Assembly (NCBI GenBank): GCA_937872275.1
Contig: CALMSE010000020.1
Location: 1 to 9,958, forward strand
Direction: 5' to 3'
From: an uncultured Leucobacter sp.
Lineage (GTDB): Bacteria > Actinomycetota > Actinomycetes > Actinomycetales > Microbacteriaceae
Length of the DNA stretch: 9,958 nt
Translations under genes and position numbers: made by a program
In this document: positions 1 to 5,944 of the stretch, one piece after another
How the letters are laid out: the number at the start of each line of letters is the position of its first letter
Position numbering within the stretch: position 1 is the first letter of the stretch
Notes under the pieces: model-generated
What the model saw: the letters and a program-made list of their open reading frames with translations, nothing else
Databases searched by the model: none
What the model was told of the DNA's origin: nothing

Positions 1-1
1 G

Positions 2-523
2 CACGCCGGCCTCGACGACGTGCGCCTGCTCGACGGCGGGCTCGCGGCCTGGCGCGCTGAGGGGCTGGGGCTCGAGGAGGGCGACGCGGCCCCCGAGCCC
101 GGCGACGTCTCGCTCGCCTACGGCGAGCTCGAGATCCTGGACGTCTCGGAGGTGGGCGGCTTCGCCGCCCGGGGCGTGCTGCTCGACGCCCGCCCGCTCG
201 ACAAGTACACGGGCGAGAGCGAGGCCATGGAGCCGCGCGGCGGCCACATCCCCGGTGCGGTCAGCGCGCCCGCGAGTGCGAACTTCGGCGCCGACGGACG
301 CTTCCGCTCCCTCGCCGAGCTGGCCGAGCACTACGCCGCGCTCGGCGTCGAGCCCGGCCGGCCGGTCGGCGTCTACTGCGGCGGGGGCACGAGCTGCTCG
401 ACCGACTACATCGCACTCACCGCGCTCGGCTACGACGTCGCGATCTACCCCGGCTCCTGGTCGCAGTACGCGGCGCACCCCGAGCTGCCGGTCGCGACGG
501 GGGCGGATCCGCAGGGCGCCTGA
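2..523 (+). CDS. Sulfurtransferase with rhodanese domains (5' partial)
   Basis: This is the C-terminal part of a two-domain thiosulfate/3-mercaptopyruvate sulfurtransferase, an enzyme that moves sulfane sulfur from a donor to a thiophilic acceptor through a cysteine persulfide. The reading frame is open from base 2 (HAGLDDVRLLDGGLAAW, the usual end of the inactive first rhodanese domain), so the true start lies outside the window; 173 residues are visible. The second domain shows LLDARPLDKYTG, then GGHIPGA, then the catalytic loop CGGGTS. The active-site Cys codon is at 377-379. The loop resembles the CGSGVT loop of mercaptopyruvate sulfurtransferases (SseA) more than the CRKGVT loop of classical rhodanese, but this does not fix the donor. 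A second Cys follows the loop directly (CGGGTSC), which could be redox active. The stop is 10 bp from the convergent stop of the RimB-like gene. Confidence 0.92.
   Translation, partial: HAGLDDVRLLDGGLAAWRAEGLGLEEGDAAPEPGDVSLAYGELEILDVSEVGGFAARGVLLDARPLDKYTGESEAMEPRGGHIPGAVSAPASANFGADGRFRSLAELAEHYAALGVEPGRPVGVYCGGGTSCSTDYIALTALGYDVAIYPGSWSQYAAHPELPVATGADPQGA
503..512. repeat. GCGGATCCGC palindrome, one of three copies in the window
   Basis: This 10-bp palindrome lies in the last codons of the sulfurtransferase gene (Ala-Asp-Pro). The same word occurs at 3074-3083, after the decarboxylase, and at 5891-5900, before it. A near copy (GCGGATCCGG) is at the start of the mature cupredoxin coding region, near 7510. 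At about 72% GC, one exact copy per 10 kb would already be unusual. Confidence 0.5.
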
Positions 524-544
524 ACCCGGGCGCCTAGCGCGGGT
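524..544. terminator. Short bulged hairpin between convergent stops
   Basis: ACCC (524-527) pairs with GGGT (541-544) and GCGC (530-533) with GCGC (537-540), around a CTA loop and a 2-nt bulge. It spans the gap between the sulfurtransferase stop and the RimB-like stop, so it could act in both directions. There is no T tract and the stem is short, so this is only a candidate. Confidence 0.25.
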
Positions 545-1019
545 CGCGATCGCGGTTGCGCCGTCGCACCGCCTTCTCGGGTCTCCCCCCGAGGTAGGAG
601 CGCGCGGGGTCCACCGTGAAGCCCTGCCGGAGCGCCTCGCGCCCCACGAGCATGCGGAAGACCATCTCGTCGCGGCTGGTGAGCGTCACCTCGCTCGTGA
701 TCGAGCGCCCGCACAGCGCGATGTCCATGAGCACCACGAGGCGAGCCTGCGAGTGCCCCGACGAGCTGCGCACGGTGCGCCGGTCGTGCACCGGCAGCTC
801 CACGGTCGCGGGGTCCGCGTCGCTCAGCTGCCAGGGATGCGCGGTGAAGCGCACCCACTCCTCGCCATCTCGCGAGAACTCCTCGATCGAGCTCGCGTGC
901 AGGGCCGAGGTCTGCGCCCCCGTGTCGATCTTGGCCTTGATCCAGGGCAGCCCGAGATCGGGCAGCCCGACCCATTCCCGCCACCCCGCGAGAGTGCTTG
1001 AATAGGGAGGTTCGATCAC
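534..1019 (-). CDS. rimB: RimB-like retropepsin-fold protease (ATP-dependent zinc protease family)
   Basis: Predicted 161-aa protein of the family usually annotated as putative ATP-dependent zinc protease (Pfam Zn_protease, PF05618). Structurally it is a retropepsin-like aspartic protease. The N-terminal signature WREWVGLPDLGLPWIKAK (residues 13-30) is followed by the aspartic-protease motif D32-T33-G34-A35 and then TSALHA; FRMLVGREAL near the end is also typical. In Pseudomonas, RimB works with the glutamate ligase RimK on ribosomal protein S6, and here a RimK gene lies immediately divergent. I chose the GTG at 1019 (protein begins IEPPYSSTLAGW): no other common start codon lies nearby upstream in frame, and the conserved block begins at residue 13. 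The ribosome binding site is weak (GGTCGGG directly before GTG). The frame stays open for another 360 codons antisense to rimK, which I treat as a shadow. Family assignment is secure; the partner role is inferred from context. Confidence 0.87.
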   Translation of the reverse strand: MIEPPYSSTLAGWREWVGLPDLGLPWIKAKIDTGAQTSALHASSIEEFSRDGEEWVRFTAHPWQLSDADPATVELPVHDRRTVRSSSGHSQARLVVLMDIALCGRSITSEVTLTSRDEMVFRMLVGREALRQGFTVDPARSYLGGRPEKAVRRRNRDRDPR

Positions 1020-1033
1020 CCGACCATCATGGC

Positions 1034-1038
1034 AGGAA
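1034..1038 (+). promoter_or_regulatory. Ribosome binding site deciding the rimK start
   Basis: AGGAA sits 5 nt before the GTG at 1044, whose product begins (M)KLAILSR, the usual RimK N-terminus. The in-frame ATG at 1029 has its nearest purine-rich block (GGGAGG, 1005-1010) 18 nt away, too far for normal initiation. I therefore prefer GTG 1044 over ATG 1029, which would add five residues (MAGTP). Confidence 0.6.
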
Positions 1039-1043
1039 CCCCG

Positions 1044-2240
1044 GTGAAACTCGCTATCCTCTCGCGCGCCCCGCAGGCCTACTCGACGCAGCGGCTGCAG
1101 CAGGCGGCGCTCGACCGCGGCCACCGGGCCCGCGTGCTGAACACCCTGCGCTTCGCGATCGACCTCGCGGGCGAGGAGCCCGACCTGCGCTATCGCGGCA
1201 AGCAGCTGAGCGACTACGACGCGATCCTGCCCCGCATCGGCTCCTCGATCACCTACTTCGGCACCGCGGTCGTGCGCCAGTTCGAGCAGATGGACGTCTA
1301 CACGCCCAACACCGCGAGCGGCATCTCGAACGCGCGCGACAAGCTGCGCGCGATCCAGATCCTCTCCCGCCACAGCATCGACATGCCCGCGACCGCCTTC
1401 GTGCGCAACCGGGCCGACGTGCGACCCGCCATCGAGAGCGTGGGCGGGGCGCCGGTCGTGATCAAGCTGCTCGAGGGCACCCAGGGCATCGGGGTGATCC
1501 TCGCGCCGCAGGTGAAGGTGGCCGAGGCGATCATCGAGACGCTGCACTCGACCCAGCAGAACGTGCTGATCCAGCGCTTCGTGTCCGAGAGCCGCGGCCG
1601 CGACATCCGCGCGCTCGTCGTGGGGGATCGGGTCGTGGCCGCGATGCGGCGCATCGCGTCGGGCGACGAGTTCCGTTCGAACGTGCACCGCGGCGGCACC
1701 GTCGAGCCCGTGCAGCTCGACCCCGCCTACGAGCAGACCGCCGTGCGCGCCGCGCAGATCATGGGGCTGCGGGTCGCGGGCGTCGACATGCTCGAGGGGG
1801 ACGAAGGCCCGCTCGTCATGGAGGTGAACTCCTCGCCCGGGCTGCAGGGCATCGAGACCGCGACCGGGCTCGACGTCGCCGGCGCGATCATCGACTACAT
1901 CGCGAACCAGGTCGCCTTCCCCGAGATCGACGTGCGTCAGCGGCTCAGCGTCTCGACCGGCTACGGCGTGGCCGAGCTCGTGATGCACGCCGGCGCCGAG
2001 CAGGTGGGGCGCCCCCTCGGAGACCTCGGGTTGTGGGATCGCGACATCACGGTGCTCACCCTGCATCGCGGGGTGCAGGTGATCCCGAACCCGCGCAAGC
2101 ACGTGGTGCTGGAGCCGGAGGATCGGCTGCTCTGCTTCGGCAAGCTCGAGGAGATGCGCTCGATGATCCCGGATCGGCCGCGCCGCCGCGCCCGCGTGCG
2201 GAAGCTGCCGCAGGAGGCCCGGGATCTCGCCGAGGGGTGA
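1044..2240 (+). CDS. rimK: RimK-type alpha-L-glutamate ligase with C-terminal RCK_C/TrkA-C-like domain
   Basis: ATP-grasp ligase, 398 aa from GTG 1044. Known RimK proteins add glutamates to the C-terminus of ribosomal protein S6 in the cytoplasm. Residues 1-290 align closely with E. coli RimK (300 aa): MKLAILSR start, LPRIGSSITYFG (62-73), ARDKLRAIQ (97-105), the ATP-binding glycine-rich loop EGTQGIGV (144-151), DIRALVVGD (187-195), FRSNVHRGG (210-218) and the metal-binding end D248...LVMEVNSSPG, with E260 and N262. E. coli RimK ends here, but this protein continues for about 108 residues. Residues 303-375 (GYGVAELVMHAGAEQVG, then LTLHRGVQVIPNP, then LEPEDRLLCFGKLEEM) have the pattern of an RCK_C/TrkA-C domain, known in K+ channel regulators and transporters and often a ligand site. 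A basic tail (PRRRARVRK) ends the protein. The gene is divergent from rimB and followed by a strong hairpin. The ligase family is certain; the substrate in this organism is not. Confidence 0.93.
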   Translation: MKLAILSRAPQAYSTQRLQQAALDRGHRARVLNTLRFAIDLAGEEPDLRYRGKQLSDYDAILPRIGSSITYFGTAVVRQFEQMDVYTPNTASGISNARDKLRAIQILSRHSIDMPATAFVRNRADVRPAIESVGGAPVVIKLLEGTQGIGVILAPQVKVAEAIIETLHSTQQNVLIQRFVSESRGRDIRALVVGDRVVAAMRRIASGDEFRSNVHRGGTVEPVQLDPAYEQTAVRAAQIMGLRVAGVDMLEGDEGPLVMEVNSSPGLQGIETATGLDVAGAIIDYIANQVAFPEIDVRQRLSVSTGYGVAELVMHAGAEQVGRPLGDLGLWDRDITVLTLHRGVQVIPNPRKHVVLEPEDRLLCFGKLEEMRSMIPDRPRRRARVRKLPQEARDLAEG

Positions 2241-2246
2241 GCCGAG

Positions 2247-2281
2247 TCGTCGCCCGGATGCTCAGGCGCGCCGGGCGACGA
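2247..2281. terminator. Strong hairpin between convergent rimK and yceI-like gene
   Basis: A perfect 11-bp inverted repeat: TCGTCGCCCGG (2247-2257) pairs with CCGGGCGACGA (2271-2281) around a 13-nt loop, with a further G-T wobble outside. It begins 7 nt after the rimK stop. For the opposing gene, the stop codon lies in the loop and one arm is coding sequence. There is no T tract, which is common for actinobacterial terminators. It is likely bidirectional, inferred from position and stem strength. Confidence 0.62.
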
Positions 2282-2972
2282 TCTGGAACTCGACGTACCC
2301 CGTGTCCTCGACCGAGACGAAGCCGAGCTTCGGGGCGGCCACGCCGTAGTCGGCGAAGACGACGGGGATCTGCCCGGCGATCTCGGCGGCGGTGCCGTCG
2401 GTGCGGGCCTGCACGGTGAAGGTGACGGTCTGCGAGACGCCGGCCAGGGTGAGCTCTCCCGTGAGCTCGAGCTCGACGGTCTCGCCCGAAGCGGGGAGCG
2501 CATCGGCGCTGACCGGCTCGGTGAGGCGGAACGTCGCGGTGGGGTGCTCGCTCACGCGCAGCGCGTCGTCGCGGAAGTAGCTGTCCCGGCTCGAGCTGTC
2601 GGTGGCGATGGAGGCCACGTCGACCGTGAGTTCGGCCGCCGAGAGCGTCAGCCCGTCGACGGTGAGCGTGCCGGTCACCTCGGAGGTGCGGCCCGTCACG
2701 GTCACGTCGACGCCGTTCAGCACCTCGTTCACCCGGTACCCCGCCTCGGAGCCCTGCGCGACCGACCATTCGCCGCTCAGCGCCGCCGCGTCGAGGGCCT
2801 CGTCCGAGGCGGCCGGTTCGAGCGCGCTGTCCTCCGCCGTGAGCGTCGGCGTCTCGGCGGCCGGCGCGGCGATGAAATCGCGGTAGACGATCGGGCCCGC
2901 GATCGCGACCGCCGACCCGAGCCCGAGCACGCAGATCACCACGACGATGGTGGCCTTCGTGCGTTTGCGCAT
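2262..2972 (-). CDS. YceI family protein, membrane-anchored
   Basis: Predicted 236-aa YceI-family protein, a lipocalin-like beta-barrel; characterised members bind polyisoprenoids or other amphiphiles in the cell envelope. Residues 1-6 are basic (MRKRTK) and 7-28 form a hydrophobic signal anchor (ATIVVVICVLGLGSAVAIAG). There is no lipobox Cys, so a membrane-tethered extracytoplasmic protein is likely. An acidic, Ala-rich linker (about 34-65) leads to the YceI domain (about 68-233): GEWSVAQGSEAGYRVNE, GTLTVDGLTLS, the DSSSRDSYFRDD segment (125-136), HPTATFRLTEP (143-153), LTGELTLAGVSQTV, and a C-terminal FVSVEDTGYVEFQI. I chose ATG 2972 because GGAG lies 7 nt upstream; a longer ATG start at 3023 would put 17 non-hydrophobic residues before the anchor. 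The 127 bp upstream hold no other gene and no convincing promoter. The ligand is unknown. Confidence 0.88.
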   Translation of the reverse strand: MRKRTKATIVVVICVLGLGSAVAIAGPIVYRDFIAAPAAETPTLTAEDSALEPAASDEALDAAALSGEWSVAQGSEAGYRVNEVLNGVDVTVTGRTSEVTGTLTVDGLTLSAAELTVDVASIATDSSSRDSYFRDDALRVSEHPTATFRLTEPVSADALPASGETVELELTGELTLAGVSQTVTFTVQARTDGTAAEIAGQIPVVFADYGVAAPKLGFVSVEDTGYVEFQIVARRA

Positions 2973-3071
2973 GGCTGGACTCCGGTCTGCGAGGGGTGCG
3001 GGGCGACGGGTACTACTCTGCACTCCCCGAATATGAGAGCTCTGTGAACAGGCGGGGAACGCGCTGACCGC

Positions 3072-3085
3072 GGGCGGATCCGCCC
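3072..3085. terminator. GC-rich perfect palindrome just after the decarboxylase stop
   Basis: GGGCGGATCCGCCC is a perfect 14-bp palindrome lying 15 nt beyond the decarboxylase stop on the minus strand; as RNA it could form a 5-bp stem with a GATC loop. It is a candidate weak terminator, with no T tract. Its core GCGGATCCGC recurs at 503-512 and 5891-5900, so it may instead be a protein-binding or genome-wide repeated word. Confidence 0.35.
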
Positions 3086-3099
3086 CGCCCCGCCCGGCC

Positions 3100-5781
3100 C
3101 TAGGCCTTCAGCACGCGGAAGCCGAGCACCGGGTCGTAGCCGTGGATCTCGCGGGTGTCGAGCACCGCCATGAAGTCGAGCACCTCTCGGGTGATCTCCT
3201 GCCCGGGCACGAGCACCGGGAAGCCCGGCGGGTACGGCGTCACGAAGCCGCCGCTGACCGGCCGCTCGCCGCGGTCCACCCGATCCCGCAGCTCGGGGAG
3301 CAGCACGTGATCGACGTTGCTGCGCCGCTGGCCCCGGTAGAAGCCGGCCCGCAGGTCGCCGTCGGGCAGCTTGCCGTCGGTGGAGAAGTCCGGCGCGAAC
3401 GCGCTGAAGTCGGGCAGGGGCGGCATGGGCACCTCGCCCGGCAGCAGGGCCTCGGGCTCGCGCTGCTCCTGCTCCTCCTCGAAGCGCTCGGCGAGCCTCA
3501 CGAGCACCTCGATGAGATAGGCGATGCCGCTGCGCGAGGTGCCGATGTTCGTCATGAACAGCACCGTGTTGCGGCTCGTCTTGTTCACCTGGATGCCGTA
3601 GCGGTCCATGAGGTACTCGTGCTTGAAGGTGTCGCCGTCGACGCCGGTCTTCGTGATCTCGACGGTGATGCGGCTCGGCTCCACCACGAACTCGTCCTCA
3701 GCCCAGGCCTTCCACATCGACGCGAGGCCGTCGCGCAGGGGCATCGGCCGGCCGTCGCCCCGGTACTCCTCCGGGATCAGGTCGTGCGCGGTGAGCACCC
3801 GGAAGAACTTGCGCAGCAGCGGATGACGCGCGATCGCCTGCGACAGGCTCGTCGCGAGGTCGAGCTGGCGCTGCACGAGCTCGTAGCCCTCGAGCTCCAC
3901 CTGGCGGCGCCCGAGGTCGAGCGAGCTGAGGATCTGGTAGTTCGGCGACGTCGAGGTGTGGGTCATGTACGCCTCGTGGAAGGGCTCGCGCGCCTCGCGC
4001 ACCCAGTCCTGGTCGTGGACGTGGATCATCGACCCCTGCCGCAGCGACGTGAGCGTCTTGTGCGTCGACTGCGTCACGTAGACGCGCAGCCGGGCGTCGG
4101 GGGAGGGGATCAGCCGCTCGCCGAGCCAGACCTCGTCGGGGGCGGGGGTGCCGTCGGCGGCGAAGAGGCGCTTCCGCTGCTCCTCGTAGGCTCGGCGATG
4201 GGCGTCGGTCGCGAGCAGCTCCTCGAGCTTCTTCGTGGCCGCCATCGCGGTGCGGCGCCGGGTCACCGGATGGAAGGCTCCGAACGCGAACCACGCCTCG
4301 TCCCAGAGGAAGACCAGGTCGGGCTTGATCGCCAGGCACTCCGCCATGACCCGCTCGGGGTCGTAGACGAGGCCGTCGAAGGTGCAGTTGGTCAGCGTCA
4401 CCATGCGCACCTCGTCGAGGCGCCCGGCCGCGCGGTAGTCGAGCAGCAGCTGCTTGATCCGGGAGAGCGGCACCGCGCCGTAGAAGGCGTAGTCGTTGAG
4501 CGGGTAGGCGTCGAGATAGGCCGGCCGGCCGCCGGTGAGCATCATGGCGTGATGGTGCGACTTGTGGCAGTTGCGATCCACCACCACGACGTCGTTCGGG
4601 GCGACGAGCGCCTGATGCACGATCTTGTTGGCCGTCGAGGTGCCGTTGGTGACGAAGAAGGTCTGCTTGGCGCCGAAGGCGCGGGCGGCCAGATCCTGCG
4701 CCTTCTTCAGCGTGCGCACCGGCGCGAGCAGCGAGTCGAGCCCGCCCGAGGTGGCGCTCGTCTCGGCCAGCAGCAGGTTGAGGCCGTAGAAGTCGGCGAA
4801 GTCGCTGATCCACTTCGAGCCCACCACGGAGCCGCCGCGGGCGACGGGGAGCGCGTGGAAGACGCCCACCGGGCGGCGCGCGTGGTCCTGGATCGCCGCG
4901 AAGAAGGGCGTGTCGTAGAGATGCGAGACGCGGCGCAGCAGCGACAGGTGCAGCTCGAGCTGATCCTCGCGGCGGAACACCCGGCGGAAGCGCTTGGAGA
5001 GCGCCCCCGCGAGATCCTCGATGTTGGCCCCGGCCATGAGGTAGAGGTCGATCTCGGGGCGCAGGCTGTGCAGCACGTCCGCGAGGCGCACCACCCGCTG
5101 CACCGAGGAGAGCGCGCTCGAGGCCGGGGCCATCTCGACGCCGGCCGTCTGCCACGCGAGCGAGATGGTCTCCTGCAGGTCGCGGCTGAGCGCCTGCTGG
5201 CTGCGACCCGAGAAGCCGGGCCGCACGATGCAGGCGAGGATGTTCGGGTTGGTGAGGAGTGCCGCGATCGCGTCGTCGGCCGAGGGCACGACCACGTAGT
5301 CGTAGATGAATGCGTCGGCGGGGGCGCGCAGCCGCAGCGACTCGGCGCGGATCACGTCGCGATCCGCCTCCGTCGTCTCGTCGATGATGAGCACCTCGAA
5401 GCGCGGCCGGGGGTCGCTGTCGTCGTGCAGCTCGACGCGCTCCAGCTCGTCGAGCACGTCCTCACGGGGATCGTCGGGGACGGTGGACCGGCGCAGCCGC
5501 TGCACGACCCGCCCGATGCGGTCGAGCGCCGTCTGGTAGTCGCCCTGCACGAGCAGATCGGCGATGCCGCGCACGTAGCGCTGGCCGAAGCCCGCCCAGT
5601 ACATCTCGATGGTCTCGAGGGCCCGCAGGTTGCGCGCGATCTCGCTGTCGGCGGAGAGCGCGGAGATGTCGTCGCTGCCGTGCGCCACCCGCTTCACCGC
5701 GAAGCGCAGGTACTCCCACGCGTCGCTGCGTACTCGCCAGGTACTCGCGGGCATCCCGGGGTTGCGTTCGAGGGTCTTCAT
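3100..5781 (-). CDS. Large Orn/Lys/Arg decarboxylase (fold I, PLP-dependent)
   Basis: Predicted 893-aa PLP-dependent amino-acid decarboxylase of the bacterial LdcI/AdiA/SpeF class, converting a basic amino acid to its polyamine or diamine. Residues 1-125 are a charged, probably helical extension with no E. coli counterpart. From about 128 (FEVLIID) comes the receiver-like wing domain. The PLP core has FFVTNGTSTANKIV (375-388), VDRNCHKSHHHAMM (401-414, with the ring-stacking H406), D494 of DEAW for the pyridine nitrogen, and STHKT with the Schiff-base K575. The C-terminal domain has TPYPPGFPVLVPGQ (848-861). D494 to K575 spans 81 residues against 37 in E. coli LdcI, so about 44 residues are inserted (roughly 507-560, highly charged). 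E. coli LdcI has 715 residues. GGCAGG lies 5 nt before ATG 5781. The substrate cannot be read from the sequence. Polyamine synthesis or acid/stress response are both possible. Confidence 0.93.
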   Translation of the reverse strand: MKTLERNPGMPASTWRVRSDAWEYLRFAVKRVAHGSDDISALSADSEIARNLRALETIEMYWAGFGQRYVRGIADLLVQGDYQTALDRIGRVVQRLRRSTVPDDPREDVLDELERVELHDDSDPRPRFEVLIIDETTEADRDVIRAESLRLRAPADAFIYDYVVVPSADDAIAALLTNPNILACIVRPGFSGRSQQALSRDLQETISLAWQTAGVEMAPASSALSSVQRVVRLADVLHSLRPEIDLYLMAGANIEDLAGALSKRFRRVFRREDQLELHLSLLRRVSHLYDTPFFAAIQDHARRPVGVFHALPVARGGSVVGSKWISDFADFYGLNLLLAETSATSGGLDSLLAPVRTLKKAQDLAARAFGAKQTFFVTNGTSTANKIVHQALVAPNDVVVVDRNCHKSHHHAMMLTGGRPAYLDAYPLNDYAFYGAVPLSRIKQLLLDYRAAGRLDEVRMVTLTNCTFDGLVYDPERVMAECLAIKPDLVFLWDEAWFAFGAFHPVTRRRTAMAATKKLEELLATDAHRRAYEEQRKRLFAADGTPAPDEVWLGERLIPSPDARLRVYVTQSTHKTLTSLRQGSMIHVHDQDWVREAREPFHEAYMTHTSTSPNYQILSSLDLGRRQVELEGYELVQRQLDLATSLSQAIARHPLLRKFFRVLTAHDLIPEEYRGDGRPMPLRDGLASMWKAWAEDEFVVEPSRITVEITKTGVDGDTFKHEYLMDRYGIQVNKTSRNTVLFMTNIGTSRSGIAYLIEVLVRLAERFEEEQEQREPEALLPGEVPMPPLPDFSAFAPDFSTDGKLPDGDLRAGFYRGQRRSNVDHVLLPELRDRVDRGERPVSGGFVTPYPPGFPVLVPGQEITREVLDFMAVLDTREIHGYDPVLGFRVLKA

Positions 5782-5794
5782 CGAAACCTGCCTT

Positions 5795-5809
5795 CCGGCC
5801 TCGGGCCGG
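5795..5809 (-). promoter_or_regulatory. Hairpin in the decarboxylase 5' leader next to the RBS
   Basis: CCGGCC (5795-5800) and GGCCGG (5804-5809) form a perfect 6-bp stem with a 3-nt loop. On the decarboxylase mRNA it ends just before the GGCAGG ribosome binding site (5787-5792) and overlaps the purine run next to it. The predicted leader of about 83 nt is GC-rich and contains further small stems. It could tune initiation, but such stems also arise by chance at this GC content. Confidence 0.3.
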
Positions 5810-5870
5810 CGGCTCGGGCGAGCGCCCCGGCAAGACCCGGCTGAATCGCCGGGAGAATGCGTGATCCCTC

Positions 5871-5876
5871 ATTGTA
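5871..5876 (-). promoter_or_regulatory. -10 element for the decarboxylase gene
   Basis: Read on the minus strand this is TACAAT, one base from the sigma-70/SigA consensus TATAAT, in one of the few AT-richer patches of the window. Transcription would begin near 5864, giving a leader of about 83 nt. The -35 position (about 5894-5899) is occupied by the GGATCC centre of a palindrome rather than a TTGACA-like box, suggesting an activated or repressed promoter. Confidence 0.5.
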
Positions 5877-5883
5877 TGGTGCA

Positions 5884-5910
5884 GGCCGATGCGGATCCGC
5901 ATACACGGCC
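5884..5910. promoter_or_regulatory. Putative operator: palindrome overlapping the decarboxylase -35
   Basis: The core ATGCGGATCCGCAT (5889-5902) is a perfect 14-bp palindrome. It is flanked by GGCCG (5884-5888) and CGGCC (5906-5910), extending the dyad with a 3-nt offset. A further pair, TGTATG (5873-5878) and CATACA (5900-5905), is also inverted. The core covers the -35 position of the TACAAT promoter and lies about 42-56 bp upstream of the predicted lpdA start point, a typical place for a dimeric regulator acting on one or both genes. The regulator is unknown. Confidence 0.45.
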
Positions 5911-5932
5911 CGACCGCCCCCTGCGGCGCGAC

Positions 5933-5938
5933 TAAGCT
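5933..5938 (+). promoter_or_regulatory. -10 element for a leaderless lpdA transcript
   Basis: TAAGCT fits the actinobacterial -10 pattern TANNNT, and its last T lies exactly 7 nt before the A of the ATG at 5945, so the predicted transcription start is the start codon itself. No Shine-Dalgarno sequence precedes this ATG, which agrees with leaderless translation. No clear -35 box is visible (CCGACC at about 5910-5915 at best). Confidence 0.55.
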
Positions 5939-5944
5939 TGAGCC

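Noticed and set aside
945..970. An 11-bp direct repeat (GGGCAGCCCGA) separated by GATC.
   Set aside because: It encodes the conserved GLPDLGLP of the RimB family, so protein sequence explains it.
1020..2102. The RimB-like reading frame stays open far upstream, antisense to the whole rimK gene (522 codons in total).
   Set aside because: The upstream part is rich in Asp, His, Arg and Val with no family features, and lies opposite a well-conserved gene; in GC-rich DNA, antisense frames often lack stops. The real gene starts near 1019.
2992..3023. A longer ATG start for the YceI-like protein at 3023.
   Set aside because: It adds 17 polar residues before the signal anchor and lacks the well-placed GGAG that precedes ATG 2972.
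3142..5844. A 900-codon open frame on the plus strand opposite the decarboxylase.
   Set aside because: The product is low-complexity (His/Arg/Leu/Val/Glu rich), has no domain pattern, and mirrors the codon bias of the decarboxylase, whose motifs and active site are unmistakable.
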